A DNA stretch of 64,000 nucleotides from Acidaminococcus massiliensis (lineage in GTDB: Bacteria > Bacillota > Negativicutes > Acidaminococcales > Acidaminococcaceae). Position numbers and translations under genes: made by a program. The DNA lies in NCBI RefSeq assembly GCF_900095825.1, contig NZ_LT608315.1:1662311-1726310 (forward strand), in the 5' to 3' direction. The notes below the pieces were generated by a model. It did not search any database. It saw only the letters and a list, made by a program, of their open reading frames with translations, and was not told the DNA's origin. Below are positions 1-8,024 of the stretch, one piece after another. Position 1 is the stretch's first letter; every line of letters starts with the position of its first letter.

Positions 1-1344
1 AGGAAATTTGTGGAAGAAGGGCTGTTTGATGGAATTGTGCCCATGTACGGGAGCGAACTGAAGAAACACTGGGCCAGGAGTCCGGACGGGAGCCGCTGTT
101 ATTTTCGGCCCCCGGACCCCAATCTGAAAGAAGTTTCCATGCTGGATTTTCAGGACCGGGAACATCAGATCGATTACAGTCGGAACCATCTGATCCTGAC
201 CACCTATGAAACCCTTCGGGAACTGCAGCTTTCTTTTGGACGGGTGGCCTGGAGTGCCATGATCCTGGATGAAGCCCAGAAAATCAAGAACCCGGCCACC
301 CGGACTTCTGTTGCGGCACGGGCCATGAACTGCGATTTTGGGATGGCACTGACAGGGACTCCTGTGGAAAATTCCTGGACGGATCTGTGGACTATCATGG
401 ACTTTGTGGAACCAGGCAAATTGGAATCTCTGAAGGATTTCAACAGTCATTATCAGCATCAGCTGCAGAATGTGGAAAACAAGGGGGAACTGTTGAAAGA
501 ATTGGGAGACCAGCTGCGGAAGAATCTGGATCCCTGTTTTATCCGGCGGCTGAAAGAAGATGTAAATCTGGGGCTGCCTGCCAAAGAAATCCTCCGGTTC
601 AAGGATCCCATGCCGGAAGAACAGCGGAAACTGTATGGGGAAGTAGTCCGGGAAGCACGGAAAGGGCAGGGAGAAAAATCCATCACCATGCTCCAGGCCA
701 TTGCCCGGCTCCGGGATATTTCTCTCTGTCCCAGTCTTGGAGCCGGCGGGAATGTAAAGAAATATACTTTGGGTGATCTGGAGCATTTCTTTGGCTCCTC
801 TGCCAGACTGATGCGGACAAGGAAAATCCTGGATGAAGTGAGAGAGAAAGGGGAAAAAGCCCTGATCTTTGTGGAAAGCCGGAAAATTCAGCTGCTGCTC
901 CGGATTTTTCTGGAACAAATCTACAAAATCCAGGTGCAGCCTCCCATTAACGGGACCACACAGGCTGTGGCCCGGCAGAAAATGGTGGATCAGTTCAATC
1001 AGGCACCAGGGTTCCAGGTGCTGCTGCTGTCTCCGGAGGCTGCCGGTGTGGGGCTGAACATCACCGGGGCCAATCATGTGATCCATCTCAGCCGCTGCTG
1101 GAACCCGGCCAAAGAAGACCAGGCCACGGACCGGGCTTACCGGATCGGCCAGAAAAAAGCGGTGACCGTCTATCTTCCCATGGCTGTGGATACGGACTTT
1201 CCGGAAGACGCATCCTTTGATCTTAACCTGGATGCTCTGCTCCAGTACAAGCGGGATTTGAGCCGAAGCGCACTGTATCCTACAGAGGCCAGTGAAGAAA
1301 ACGCTGTGACTATGCTGAAACGGATCGAAGAAGCAGCAGGATAA
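1..1344 (+). CDS. SNF2-family DEAD/DEAH-type helicase, C-terminal part
   Basis: The gene is truncated by the window edge: the frame is open from base 1 and the start lies upstream. The visible part holds the second half of the SNF2 N-terminal ATPase lobe, with a DEAQ box (LDEAQKIKNP) followed by the GTPVENSWTDLW motif, and then a full helicase C-terminal lobe with LLSPEAAGVGLNITGANHV and QATDRAYRIGQ. These are the hallmark motifs of SNF2/Rad54-like ATPases that move along double-stranded DNA and remodel protein-DNA complexes. Bacterial members of this type often carry an N-terminal SWIM zinc-binding domain, which would lie outside the window. A strong hairpin at 1400-1426 follows the stop codon. 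The family call is firm; the cellular role is not known. Confidence 0.93.
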   Translation, partial: RKFVEEGLFDGIVPMYGSELKKHWARSPDGSRCYFRPPDPNLKEVSMLDFQDREHQIDYSRNHLILTTYETLRELQLSFGRVAWSAMILDEAQKIKNPATRTSVAARAMNCDFGMALTGTPVENSWTDLWTIMDFVEPGKLESLKDFNSHYQHQLQNVENKGELLKELGDQLRKNLDPCFIRRLKEDVNLGLPAKEILRFKDPMPEEQRKLYGEVVREARKGQGEKSITMLQAIARLRDISLCPSLGAGGNVKKYTLGDLEHFFGSSARLMRTRKILDEVREKGEKALIFVESRKIQLLLRIFLEQIYKIQVQPPINGTTQAVARQKMVDQFNQAPGFQVLLLSPEAAGVGLNITGANHVIHLSRCWNPAKEDQATDRAYRIGQKKAVTVYLPMAVDTDFPEDASFDLNLDALLQYKRDLSRSALYPTEASEENAVTMLKRIEEAAG

Positions 1345-1362
1345 AAAATCAAGCCACTTTTC

Positions 1363-1394
1363 AGTCTTACGCTCAGCGTCTCACGTCTCACGCC
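1363..1394. repeat. Heptanucleotide array (unit CGTCTCA)
   Basis: Four consecutive 7-base units lie just after the SNF2 stop: AGTCTTA, CGCTCAG, CGTCTCA, CGTCTCA, followed by a partial CGCC. A second short period-7 stretch (GAGTTGA, GGTCGGA, GGTTGGA) lies at 1510-1530. This is one of several heptad arrays found only between genes in this window. Confidence 0.6.
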
Positions 1395-1399
1395 AATGG

Positions 1400-1426
1400 A
1401 AAGCATCTGCCGCAGACAGATGCTTT
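1400..1426 (+). terminator. Intrinsic terminator after the SNF2 gene
   Basis: The stem AAAGCATCTG pairs with CAGATGCTTT around a 7-base loop (CCGCAGA) and runs into TTTT. The short T tract is weak, but the 10-bp perfect stem and its position support a terminator for the helicase gene. Confidence 0.65.
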
Positions 1427-1743
1427 TGAGGGGAAACGCAGCCCGGAGCTGCTAACCCACCACCAGCCTTGCTGCTGGTCCCCCGCCCTTGAAAAGGGCG
1501 GATATAACGGAGTTGAGGTCGGAGGTTGGATTGTGCAGCGGTCCGAAAACGGAATCTTCGACAATTTCGTTTCTGTGATTCCCTCATTGCATCTCTGACT
1601 CCAACGTGGTGGGGGCTGCCCGCAGGGGAGCCCATCCCGGTCCATTCTGCTCATCGCCAACAAGCTTTCATCTGATTTCTGAAAGGCCCGCCAGGGTCGT
1701 TCTGTCAGCTTCTCTTTCTGTCCCCAATTTTCCCCACCTCTTT

Positions 1744-1752
1744 TGGTATACT
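1744..1752 (+). promoter_or_regulatory. Extended -10 promoter
   Basis: TGGTATACT is an extended -10 element (TGn followed by TATACT at 1747-1752), 31 bases upstream of the ATG at 1784. No good -35 is visible, which is common for extended -10 promoters. The TGGTA signature recurs at several other promoters in this window. Confidence 0.5.
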
Positions 1753-1783
1753 GGAACCAGGAAAACAAAAGGAGGTATGGATT

Positions 1784-2227
1784 ATGAGCTTTGTGCTTGC
1801 AGAAGATATGGATTTTGGTACGGTGGAGACGGCGGTCTATGGGTATGTGAATTTCTGTCAGGGGCCGGATTTCTATGAATTCCGGATGAGTCCGGAGGCG
1901 GCGCGGCCTTTTATGGACAAAATCGATGGGGCCATTGCCGGGCTCAACAAGGTCTTGAAAAAACTGGATCCCCAGGCGGAGCCTTTGGACCAGGTCATTT
2001 ACCAGGAAGGGGACGAGGACAACAAGGGGACCATTGTGTTCACGGCCTGTCTCCTGGGGCCGGTGGCCATCGATGGGGAATGGATGAGCGAAGGGGATGC
2101 CCTGAAGTTCATCGATGAGATGGATCCGGAAGGGAAGCAGAACGTGACCTGCGACCTGGTAGCCGACCAATGCGATTTCGGCAATATCGTCACCCTGCAG
2201 CTGAAGCGGATCGATGGGAGGGAGTAG
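1784..2227 (+). CDS. Conserved-looking acidic hypothetical protein
   Basis: I do not recognise this 147-residue protein. It is soluble and strongly acidic, with no signal peptide or membrane segment. The start is secure: an AAAGGAGG-type ribosome binding site sits eight bases before the ATG, and an extended -10 promoter lies upstream. The N-terminal half (VYGYVNFCQGPDFYEFRMSPEAARPF) and the C-terminal half read as a compact alpha/beta fold without catalytic motifs I can name. It appears to be monocistronic, ending at the hairpin at 2266-2286. Codon use matches its neighbours. Confidence 0.75.
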   Translation: MSFVLAEDMDFGTVETAVYGYVNFCQGPDFYEFRMSPEAARPFMDKIDGAIAGLNKVLKKLDPQAEPLDQVIYQEGDEDNKGTIVFTACLLGPVAIDGEWMSEGDALKFIDEMDPEGKQNVTCDLVADQCDFGNIVTLQLKRIDGRE

Positions 2228-2265
2228 CCCCTGCGGGGCAGGCACTGGTCTCTAGCCGACGGAGG

Positions 2266-2288
2266 GAACCCGTCAGGCGGGTTCCTTA
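2266..2288 (+). terminator. Hairpin terminator
   Basis: GGAACCCG pairs with CGGGTTCC around the loop TCAGG, directly after the 1784-2227 gene. It is followed only by TTAAT, so termination may be moderate. Confidence 0.6.
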
Positions 2289-2290
2289 AT

Positions 2291-2318
2291 GATGAACGAC
2301 CAACGATGAACGATGAAC
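2291..2318. repeat. Heptanucleotide array (unit GATGAAC)
   Basis: Four head-to-tail 7-base units: GATGAAC, GACCAAC, GATGAAC, GATGAAC. The array lies between a terminator and the ribosome binding site of the next gene. It overlaps an upstream in-frame ATG (2306) that I reject as the start of that gene. Confidence 0.7.
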
Positions 2319-2341
2319 CACATTCCAGGAAGTGTTTGATC

Positions 2342-2929
2342 ATGGTGCTGAAAAACCGGCGGCTCAGCCGGGGACTGCTGGCCGGCTGTCTGCTGCTTTC
2401 TCTGGCGGCTGGGGGGAAGGCCCTGGCCCGGGAACCGGAGATCATGTCCAATCTGGGGGCCGTCACCATCAGCTGCTCCATTTATAAAAACCAGGCCGGG
2501 GTGGCGGGGGTGACTGCCGGGATCTCCCAGAGCCAGGTGGAGGAAGCATTGGGGGCGCCCCGATCGGTGAAATACGGACGGGGGACCATGGAATATTCCT
2601 ATCCCTCTCGGACCCTGCTGCTGGTCCATTTCAGTCCAGAAATGCCCTATGTGCTCATGGACATCAAGACCACCAACAGGGAGGATGCCACTCCGGACGG
2701 GGTCCAGGTGGGTATGGCTGAAACAGTGCTGAACGATGTGTACGGTGAGGCGGATGCGGTCTGGACCAAAAGGTATGAATCCCCCAAGATCCCCGAAGAA
2801 GACAACGCAAAGAACCACGCCAAACTGGACGAAACCATCTATGAATACCACGCCAATAAAACCACCACCCTGGCTTTTACCGTGAGGCAGGGCGTGATCC
2901 GGGAGATCCACGTGCATCAGGCGGAGTGA
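2342..2929 (+). CDS. Exported hypothetical protein with signal peptide
   Basis: The chosen start gives a 195-residue protein beginning with a classical signal peptide: basic MVLKNRRLSRG, a hydrophobic core GLLAGCLLLSLAAGG, and a probable cleavage after KALA. An AGGAAGTG ribosome binding site precedes this ATG, while the earlier in-frame ATG at 2306 falls inside a heptad repeat array. The mature part contains two similar half-repeats, around GVTAGISQSQVEEALGAPR and GVQVGMAETVLNDVYGEAD. This pattern resembles SmpA/OmlA-like 'BamE-type' envelope domains, in which a G(M/I)(S/T)...V...lG.P motif recurs. That likeness is an inference. The protein probably acts in the periplasm; its function is unknown. 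Confidence 0.75.
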   Translation: MVLKNRRLSRGLLAGCLLLSLAAGGKALAREPEIMSNLGAVTISCSIYKNQAGVAGVTAGISQSQVEEALGAPRSVKYGRGTMEYSYPSRTLLLVHFSPEMPYVLMDIKTTNREDATPDGVQVGMAETVLNDVYGEADAVWTKRYESPKIPEEDNAKNHAKLDETIYEYHANKTTTLAFTVRQGVIREIHVHQAE

Positions 2930-2936
2930 GGAAGAG

Positions 2937-3076
2937 AAGAAGTCAGACATGGCCCTGACGGGCCTTGGGATGTCAGACGTCAGATTTGTTCGGCTTAGCA
3001 GCAGGTCCGGACTATTTATCGCAGACAAGCTGACACCTGACGTCTGAAAGGCCTGTAAAGGCCGGTCTGACTTCTT
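2937..3076. repeat. Miniature inverted-repeat element, copy 1 (~140 bp)
   Basis: The ends are a perfect 12-bp inverted repeat, AAGAAGTCAGAC at 2937-2948 and GTCTGACTTCTT at 3065-3076. Inside are a left hairpin (GGCCC-tgac-GGGCC), heptads (GTCAGAC, GTCAGAT), a central spacer, the complementary arm (CTGACGTCTGA) and a right hairpin (GGCCT-gtaa-AGGCC). It carries no gene. A second copy with the same plan lies at 4335-4474. It could fold into one long nested hairpin. Confidence 0.7.
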
Positions 3077-3086
3077 TCGTATCCCA

Positions 3087-3115
3087 TTGACTCCCTCCTC
3101 TTCCGGGAGTATACT
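3087..3115 (+). promoter_or_regulatory. Sigma-70 type promoter of the aminotransferase gene
   Basis: TTGACT at 3087-3092 and TATACT at 3110-3115 are separated by exactly 17 bases. The spacer contains a small dyad (CTCCC...GGGAG). The promoter lies just outside the right end of miniature element copy 1 and 52 bases upstream of the ATG at 3167. Confidence 0.75.
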
Positions 3116-3166
3116 GTTAATTACTATTTTACAAGTAGGAATTAACACCAGGAAGGGACGAGATAC

Positions 3167-4336
3167 ATGGCTGATTTATCTTCGCGAACGGCGTCTTTTA
3201 CGGATTCGGTGATCCGGCGGATGACCCGGATTTCTTTACAGTATGATGCGGTGAACCTGAGCCAGGGGTTCCCGGATTGGGATCCTCCCAAAGAGATGGA
3301 GGAACGGCTGAGCCAGGTGGCCTTTACCGGGCCTCACCAGTACGCCGTCACCTGGGGCGCTCCCAATTTCCGTCAGGCCCTGGCGGCCAAGCAGAAGCAT
3401 TTCACTGGGCTGGACATCGATCCGGAAACGGAAATCGTCACCACCTGTGGCAGCACGGAAGCCATGATGGTGGCGGTGATGACGGTGACGGACCCAGGGG
3501 ATAAGGTCATCGTGTTTTCTCCCTTCTATGAAAATTACGGAGCCGATGCCATCCTCTGCGGGGCAGAGCCCATCTACGTACCTCTGGTGCCCCCAGATTA
3601 CCGGTTCGACCCGGAAGTGCTGGAAGCTGCCTTCCGGCAGCATCCCAAGGCCCTGATCCTGTGCAATCCTTCCAACCCCTGCGGCAAGGTATTCACCCGG
3701 CAGGAACTCCAGATCATTGCAGATCTGGCGGAGAAATACGATGTGTGGGTGATCACCGATGAGGTGTACGAGCACATTGTGTACAAGCCCTACCAGCACA
3801 TCTACTTTGCCACTCTGCCTCGGATGCGGGAGCGGACCCTTTCCTGCAGTTCCCTGTCCAAGACCTATTCCATCACCGGCTGGCGGCTGGGATACATCAT
3901 CGCCCCGCCGAAGGTGATCGATGAAGCCCGGAAAGTCCATGATTACTTGACCGTGGGGGCGGCGTCCCCTCTCCAGGAAGCAGCGGTCACCGGGCTCCGG
4001 TTCGGGGATGAGTATTATACCTGGCTCCGGGACCTGTACACCGACCGGCGGAATCTGATGCTGAAGGGGCTCCGGGATATTGGCCTGAAGCACACGGAAC
4101 CCCAGGGAGCCTATTACATCATGGTGGATATCTCCGATTTCGGCTATGCCAGCGATACGGAATTCTGTGAGGATCTGGCCAAGTACGTTGGCGTGGGGGC
4201 CGTCCCTGGGTCGGCCTTCTTCCACGAAAACATCACCAGCTACATGCGGCTCCATTTCGCCAAGAACCGGGAAACCCTGGAAGAAGCCCTGGAACGGCTC
4301 AGGGGGATCTACAAGAAGATGCCGGTGAGGAAATAA
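3167..4336 (+). CDS. PLP-dependent class I/II aminotransferase
   Basis: This 389-residue protein has the full fold-type I aminotransferase pattern. It shows the N-terminal VNLSQGFPDWDPP substrate loop, the TCGSTEAMM cofactor-binding loop, NPSNPCGK (Asn contact to the pyridine ring), ITDEVYEH (Asp to the ring nitrogen), SLSKTYSITGWRLGY with the Schiff-base lysine, and a C-terminal Arg (MRLHFAK) that binds the substrate carboxylate. Such enzymes swap an amino group between an amino acid and a 2-oxo acid in the cytoplasm. The opening sequence resembles the aspartate/kynurenine-type (PatA/YbdL-like) branch, but substrate preference cannot be read from sequence alone. It has its own promoter at 3087-3115 and is flanked on both sides by miniature repeat elements. 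Confidence 0.9.
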   Translation: MADLSSRTASFTDSVIRRMTRISLQYDAVNLSQGFPDWDPPKEMEERLSQVAFTGPHQYAVTWGAPNFRQALAAKQKHFTGLDIDPETEIVTTCGSTEAMMVAVMTVTDPGDKVIVFSPFYENYGADAILCGAEPIYVPLVPPDYRFDPEVLEAAFRQHPKALILCNPSNPCGKVFTRQELQIIADLAEKYDVWVITDEVYEHIVYKPYQHIYFATLPRMRERTLSCSSLSKTYSITGWRLGYIIAPPKVIDEARKVHDYLTVGAASPLQEAAVTGLRFGDEYYTWLRDLYTDRRNLMLKGLRDIGLKHTEPQGAYYIMVDISDFGYASDTEFCEDLAKYVGVGAVPGSAFFHENITSYMRLHFAKNRETLEEALERLRGIYKKMPVRK

Positions 4337-4474
4337 GAAGTCAGATCGGCCCTTCGGGCCTTTCAGGACTTCAGACGTCAGCTTGTTTGTGATAAGCAGT
4401 CCGGACCTGCTGCGCAGCCGGACAAACCTGACGTCTGACGTCTCAAGGCCCGTCAGGGCCGTGTCTGACTTCTT
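4335..4474. repeat. Miniature inverted-repeat element, copy 2 (140 bp)
   Basis: An 11-bp perfect terminal repeat, AAGAAGTCAGA at 4335-4345 and TCTGACTTCTT at 4464-4474, encloses hairpins (GGCCC-ttc-GGGCC and GGCCC-gtca-GGGCC) and two opposing heptad arms (CAGACGTCAG and CTGACGTCTGACGTCT). The element begins inside the stop codon of the aminotransferase gene. Middle sequences differ from copy 1, while ends and plan agree. Confidence 0.7.
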
Positions 4475-4556
4475 TCTTTTTCAAAAAGTTTAACTTTCCC
4501 CGCCTTCCCTTGCTGTATACTATAGAAGCACTATTACAGCACTGGGGGGCGGTTTT

Positions 4557-6314
4557 ATGTTTGAAGGCAGCATCCGGGAGGTGGTCCGGCCGGACCGGAT
4601 CCTTTCCTATTTTGAGCAGGAGAAGGCTGTCCTTTTGGTGGTGACGGCAACCGGCATCCTGTACAACCTGGGTATGGGAGCGGGGCCTTATTTCGAAGGC
4701 CAGCTGGCTCAGTGCCTGTATGACATTTTCCAGGGGAAGGCTGCGGCCGGGGACATGGTCCGTCTGGCGGCCCTCTATGTGGGGGTGATCTTCTTAGTCC
4801 AGCTGTCCCGGGCCGGGAAACGCTACAGCGTCCGGCTGTTCTCCAACCGGGTGAGCCGGACCATGCGCCATACCCTGTACCACAGCCTGGTGCGGCTGGA
4901 TGTCCGGGAACTCCAGCAGGAGAACCTGGGGAATTTGATGACCAAGGCCATGGGGGACGTGGACGCCTGTGCAGAAGGGATGCGGAAATTCACTACGGAA
5001 GTCTTCGACACCGGGGTGGTGATGGTGGTGTATCTGGGGCTGCTGCTGGCTTATGACTGGCGGCTGACCCTTTTGGCCTGCAGCTTCACCCCTCTGGCCT
5101 ATTGGATCGCCAACCGGCTGAAAAAACAGGTGGCCCAGGCCAACGGGGTCTACAAGGCCACGGAAGCCCGGCTGAACACCCTGACCCTGGACCGGGTGAG
5201 CCATGCTTTGACGTACCGGATCTACGGCCAGGAAAGCTGCCGGGATGCCGCCTATGAAACCCAGCTCACTGCTTACGAAAAGGCCAGTGCCCGGGCCAAT
5301 ATCTTCGAAGGGGCCCTGGGGCCTTTATACGATGCCATCGCCATGGCTGGGACCGTGGTGATTTTCTATTTCGGGGCCCGGAATGTCCAGGGCATCGGCT
5401 GGGAAGCCTGGAACATCGCCAGTTTCACCACTTTCCTGGCCTGCTTCACCAAACTTGCGGTGAAGACCAGCCATGCAGCCAAACTGTTCAATGCAGTCCA
5501 GAAAGCCCAGGTTTCCTGGCAGCGGATCAAGCCGCTCCTCCAGGCAGCCGCTCCGGAAGGAAAAAACCGTCTCCTGGGGCCGGTGGTACCGGTGACCTTG
5601 GAAGTCCGGGACCTGGCCTGCCATTATCCGGGCCAGCAGGAAGGCCTTGCCGGGATCTCCTTTACCGCCCGTCCCGGAGACATCATCGGCATCACAGGGC
5701 CGGTGGCCTGCGGCAAAAGCCTGTTGGGAAAGGTTTTCCTGGAGGAAGTCCCCTGGACTGGATCGATCCTCTGCAATGGAACGGATTTCCGTACCCTGGA
5801 CCGGGAACAGCGCCGGAGCCTGGTTTCCTACCTGGGCCATGATCCGGAGCTGCTCAGCACTTCCATTGGGGAAAACATCGCCTTGGGGGACCCGGTGGAC
5901 GTGGAAAAATTCCTCACGATGACCAACCTGAAGGAGGAAGTGGCAGCCATGCCCCAGGGAGCGGATACTCCGGTGGGCAGTGAAGGCACCCGGCTTTCCG
6001 GAGGACAGCAGGCTCGGATCGCCCTGGCCCGGACCCTGGCCCATGCCCGGTCGGTGCTGGTGCTGGATGATCCTTTTGCGGCTGTGGACCGGAAAGGGGA
6101 GACGAAGATCCTGGAACAGATGCGGCAGGCCTTTCCGGACCGGGTGATCCTGCTGATCTCCCACCGGCTCACCCATTTCCCGGAATTCACCGGAGTGCTG
6201 TTCTTGGATCAGGGATGGGGAAGCTTCGGGACCCATGAGGAACTGATGCAGCAGGAGCCCGGCTATGCCCGGCTGGTGAAGCTCCAGCAGGAAGGGGTGG
6301 ATCTGGATGAATAG
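4557..6314 (+). CDS. ABC exporter half-transporter, subunit 1 (degenerate catalytic site)
   Basis: The 585-residue protein has an N-terminal six-helix exporter membrane domain (about residues 25-310) and a C-terminal ATPase domain. The ATPase domain shows a Walker A GPVACGKS, a canonical signature LSGGQQ, Walker B VLVLDDPFA and an H-loop ISHRLTH. The residue after the Walker B Asp is Asp instead of the catalytic Glu, which marks a non-hydrolysing site. The gene overlaps the next ABC gene by 8 bases, so the two are translationally coupled and probably form a heterodimer like BmrCD or TM287/288. The substrate cannot be told from the sequence; drugs, lipids or peptides are all possible. Confidence 0.9.
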   Translation: MFEGSIREVVRPDRILSYFEQEKAVLLVVTATGILYNLGMGAGPYFEGQLAQCLYDIFQGKAAAGDMVRLAALYVGVIFLVQLSRAGKRYSVRLFSNRVSRTMRHTLYHSLVRLDVRELQQENLGNLMTKAMGDVDACAEGMRKFTTEVFDTGVVMVVYLGLLLAYDWRLTLLACSFTPLAYWIANRLKKQVAQANGVYKATEARLNTLTLDRVSHALTYRIYGQESCRDAAYETQLTAYEKASARANIFEGALGPLYDAIAMAGTVVIFYFGARNVQGIGWEAWNIASFTTFLACFTKLAVKTSHAAKLFNAVQKAQVSWQRIKPLLQAAAPEGKNRLLGPVVPVTLEVRDLACHYPGQQEGLAGISFTARPGDIIGITGPVACGKSLLGKVFLEEVPWTGSILCNGTDFRTLDREQRRSLVSYLGHDPELLSTSIGENIALGDPVDVEKFLTMTNLKEEVAAMPQGADTPVGSEGTRLSGGQQARIALARTLAHARSVLVLDDPFAAVDRKGETKILEQMRQAFPDRVILLISHRLTHFPEFTGVLFLDQGWGSFGTHEELMQQEPGYARLVKLQQEGVDLDE

Positions 6315-7947
6315 GAAGAATCCTGTGTGGGAAAGCGTCAAAGGGACTCTCCGGACACATCCTCGTTCTGGGGCCCTGGTGGCAGTGCTGGTGGTCCTTT
6401 CCGTGGCCACCTCTCTTTTGCCACCGCTGGTCCTGGAACGGGCGGTGGACAGCCTGACGGAAGGCCGGGGGATTCCTTGGCAGCTGGCGGTGCTGTACCT
6501 CGGCCTTACGGTGCTGTCGGACTGTTTCGAAACGGCCCAGAACGGGGCCATCACCGTATTTGGACAAAAGGTGACCCACGGACTCCGGTCCACCCTTTGT
6601 GCCAAGCTGGACCGGCTGCCGGCCGGATATTTTACCGGTCATCCCAGCGGCCAGACCACCTCTGTGTTCGTCAATGACGGGGATACCATCGATACCCTGT
6701 ATTCTGACGGCATCGTAGGGATGCTGGCCGATGCCTGCAAGCTGCTGGGGATCTTGGGGATCCTGTGGAGCCGGAGCCGGGGTCTGTTCCTGATCCTCTG
6801 CTTCCTGCTGCCCCTGCTTTTTGTGCTTACCCGGCATTTCCAGAAGGGGACCCTGGCCGCCCAGCGGGAAAATCGCCGGGCCATCGGCCGGGTGAACAGC
6901 CACGTGCCGGAAACCATCCATAATATCCGGACCATCCATTCCCTGGGGAAGGAACAGTATATGGAAGAACGGTACGATACCCTGATCACTGACAGCTTCC
7001 GGGCCATCAACCGGGCCAATGTGTTCGACGGGGTCTATTCTCCCATCATCCTGGTGACCCAGGCGGCGGTGGTGGCAGTGATCATGGTGGGAGCAGCCTT
7101 GGGTCCTGCCTGGGCGGATCTGTTCGGCCTTTCTGTAGGGTCCGCTGTGGCAGTCATCGCCTACGTGGGAAAGATCTTCGGGCCCCTGGAAAGCATCGGC
7201 ATGGAGATCCAGAGCATCCAGAGCGCCATGGCGGGGATCCAGCACATCGGAGAGTTCTTGGGGGAAGAGGAACGGGAACCGGCCTCTGCGGAACCTTTGC
7301 CGGAAGACTTAGAAGACAAAGCCGTGGCCTTTTCCCATGTGACCTTTGGATACGACCCGGCCCAGCCCATCCTAAAGGATTTTTCCTGCAGCCTGGAGCC
7401 TGGGGAACAGGCCATCCTCATGGGGCCCAGCGGCTGCGGCAAAAGCACCCTGTTCAAGCTGCTCCTGGGGCTTTATGCCCCTCAGCAGGGGACGGCGGCC
7501 CTCATGGGGAAACGGGCTGGGAGCCTTCCGGAAGAAGAAAAACGCAGCCTCTACGGCTGTGTGGAGCAGGAATTTTCCCCGGTACCCGGAACGGTGGCAG
7601 ACCAGGTGACTCTCTTCGATGCTTCTGTTGCCTCAGACCAGGTGGACCGGGCCCTGGAACTGGTGGGCCTGAAGGAAGCTGTGGATCGGCTGCCCCAGGG
7701 GAAGGATACCCTCATGGCCGACGGACTGTTCTCCCAGGGGGAACTCCAGCTGCTAAACATCGCCCGGGCCGTGGCCAAAGAGCCTCGGCTGCTGCTCTTG
7801 GACGAAATCACCGCCAATTTGGACAGCCAGACGGAAGAAAGGGTGCTGAAGGCCCTGGAACGGGCCGCCCAGGGCCGGACCGTCCTGAGCATCTCCCACC
7901 GCTTCTCCCGGATGATGGAGGGGCAGAGGATCATCAGGATGGGGTGA
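6307..7947 (+). CDS. ABC exporter half-transporter, subunit 2 (catalytic Glu, degenerate signature)
   Basis: The partner of the preceding gene, 546 residues, with an exporter-type membrane domain (about residues 18-300) and an ATPase domain. Walker A is GPSGCGKST, Walker B LLLLDEITANLD has the catalytic Glu, and the H-loop is SISHRFSR. Its signature motif is degraded to FSQGE in place of LSGGQ. In a head-to-tail dimer its good Walker motifs meet the good LSGGQ of subunit 1, giving one active site. The other site, formed by the Asp variant and FSQGE, would be inactive. This complementarity supports a genuine heterodimeric exporter in the inner membrane. Confidence 0.9.
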   Translation: MNRKNPVWESVKGTLRTHPRSGALVAVLVVLSVATSLLPPLVLERAVDSLTEGRGIPWQLAVLYLGLTVLSDCFETAQNGAITVFGQKVTHGLRSTLCAKLDRLPAGYFTGHPSGQTTSVFVNDGDTIDTLYSDGIVGMLADACKLLGILGILWSRSRGLFLILCFLLPLLFVLTRHFQKGTLAAQRENRRAIGRVNSHVPETIHNIRTIHSLGKEQYMEERYDTLITDSFRAINRANVFDGVYSPIILVTQAAVVAVIMVGAALGPAWADLFGLSVGSAVAVIAYVGKIFGPLESIGMEIQSIQSAMAGIQHIGEFLGEEEREPASAEPLPEDLEDKAVAFSHVTFGYDPAQPILKDFSCSLEPGEQAILMGPSGCGKSTLFKLLLGLYAPQQGTAALMGKRAGSLPEEEKRSLYGCVEQEFSPVPGTVADQVTLFDASVASDQVDRALELVGLKEAVDRLPQGKDTLMADGLFSQGELQLLNIARAVAKEPRLLLLDEITANLDSQTEERVLKALERAAQGRTVLSISHRFSRMMEGQRIIRMG

Positions 7948-8024
7948 ATTTGCCCCCTCTTCATTTCTTTTTCACCTTCCATGGTGTACAATGATCACTT
8001 GTTAAATGAATTGTAAAGGAGCGG

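Larger units (their letters stand above)
1345..1783. other. Gene-free interval with hairpins, heptads and a repeat arm
   Basis: No convincing gene lies in these 439 bases. They hold the heptad array, the terminator, two further hairpins (ACCAGC-cttgct-GCTGGT at about 1461-1478, and CCGCCCTT-gaa-AAGGGCGG at 1482-1500), and a stretch at about 1661-1720 that resembles the right arm of the ~140-bp elements at 2937 and 4335 (CAAGCT...TTTCTGAAAGGCCC...TTCTGTCAGCTTC). The right end carries the promoter of the next gene. Confidence 0.6.

Noticed and set aside
2306-2341. Upstream ATG as the start of the exported protein at 2342
   Set aside because: It lies inside the GATGAAC heptad array, has no ribosome binding site, and would spoil the signal peptide.
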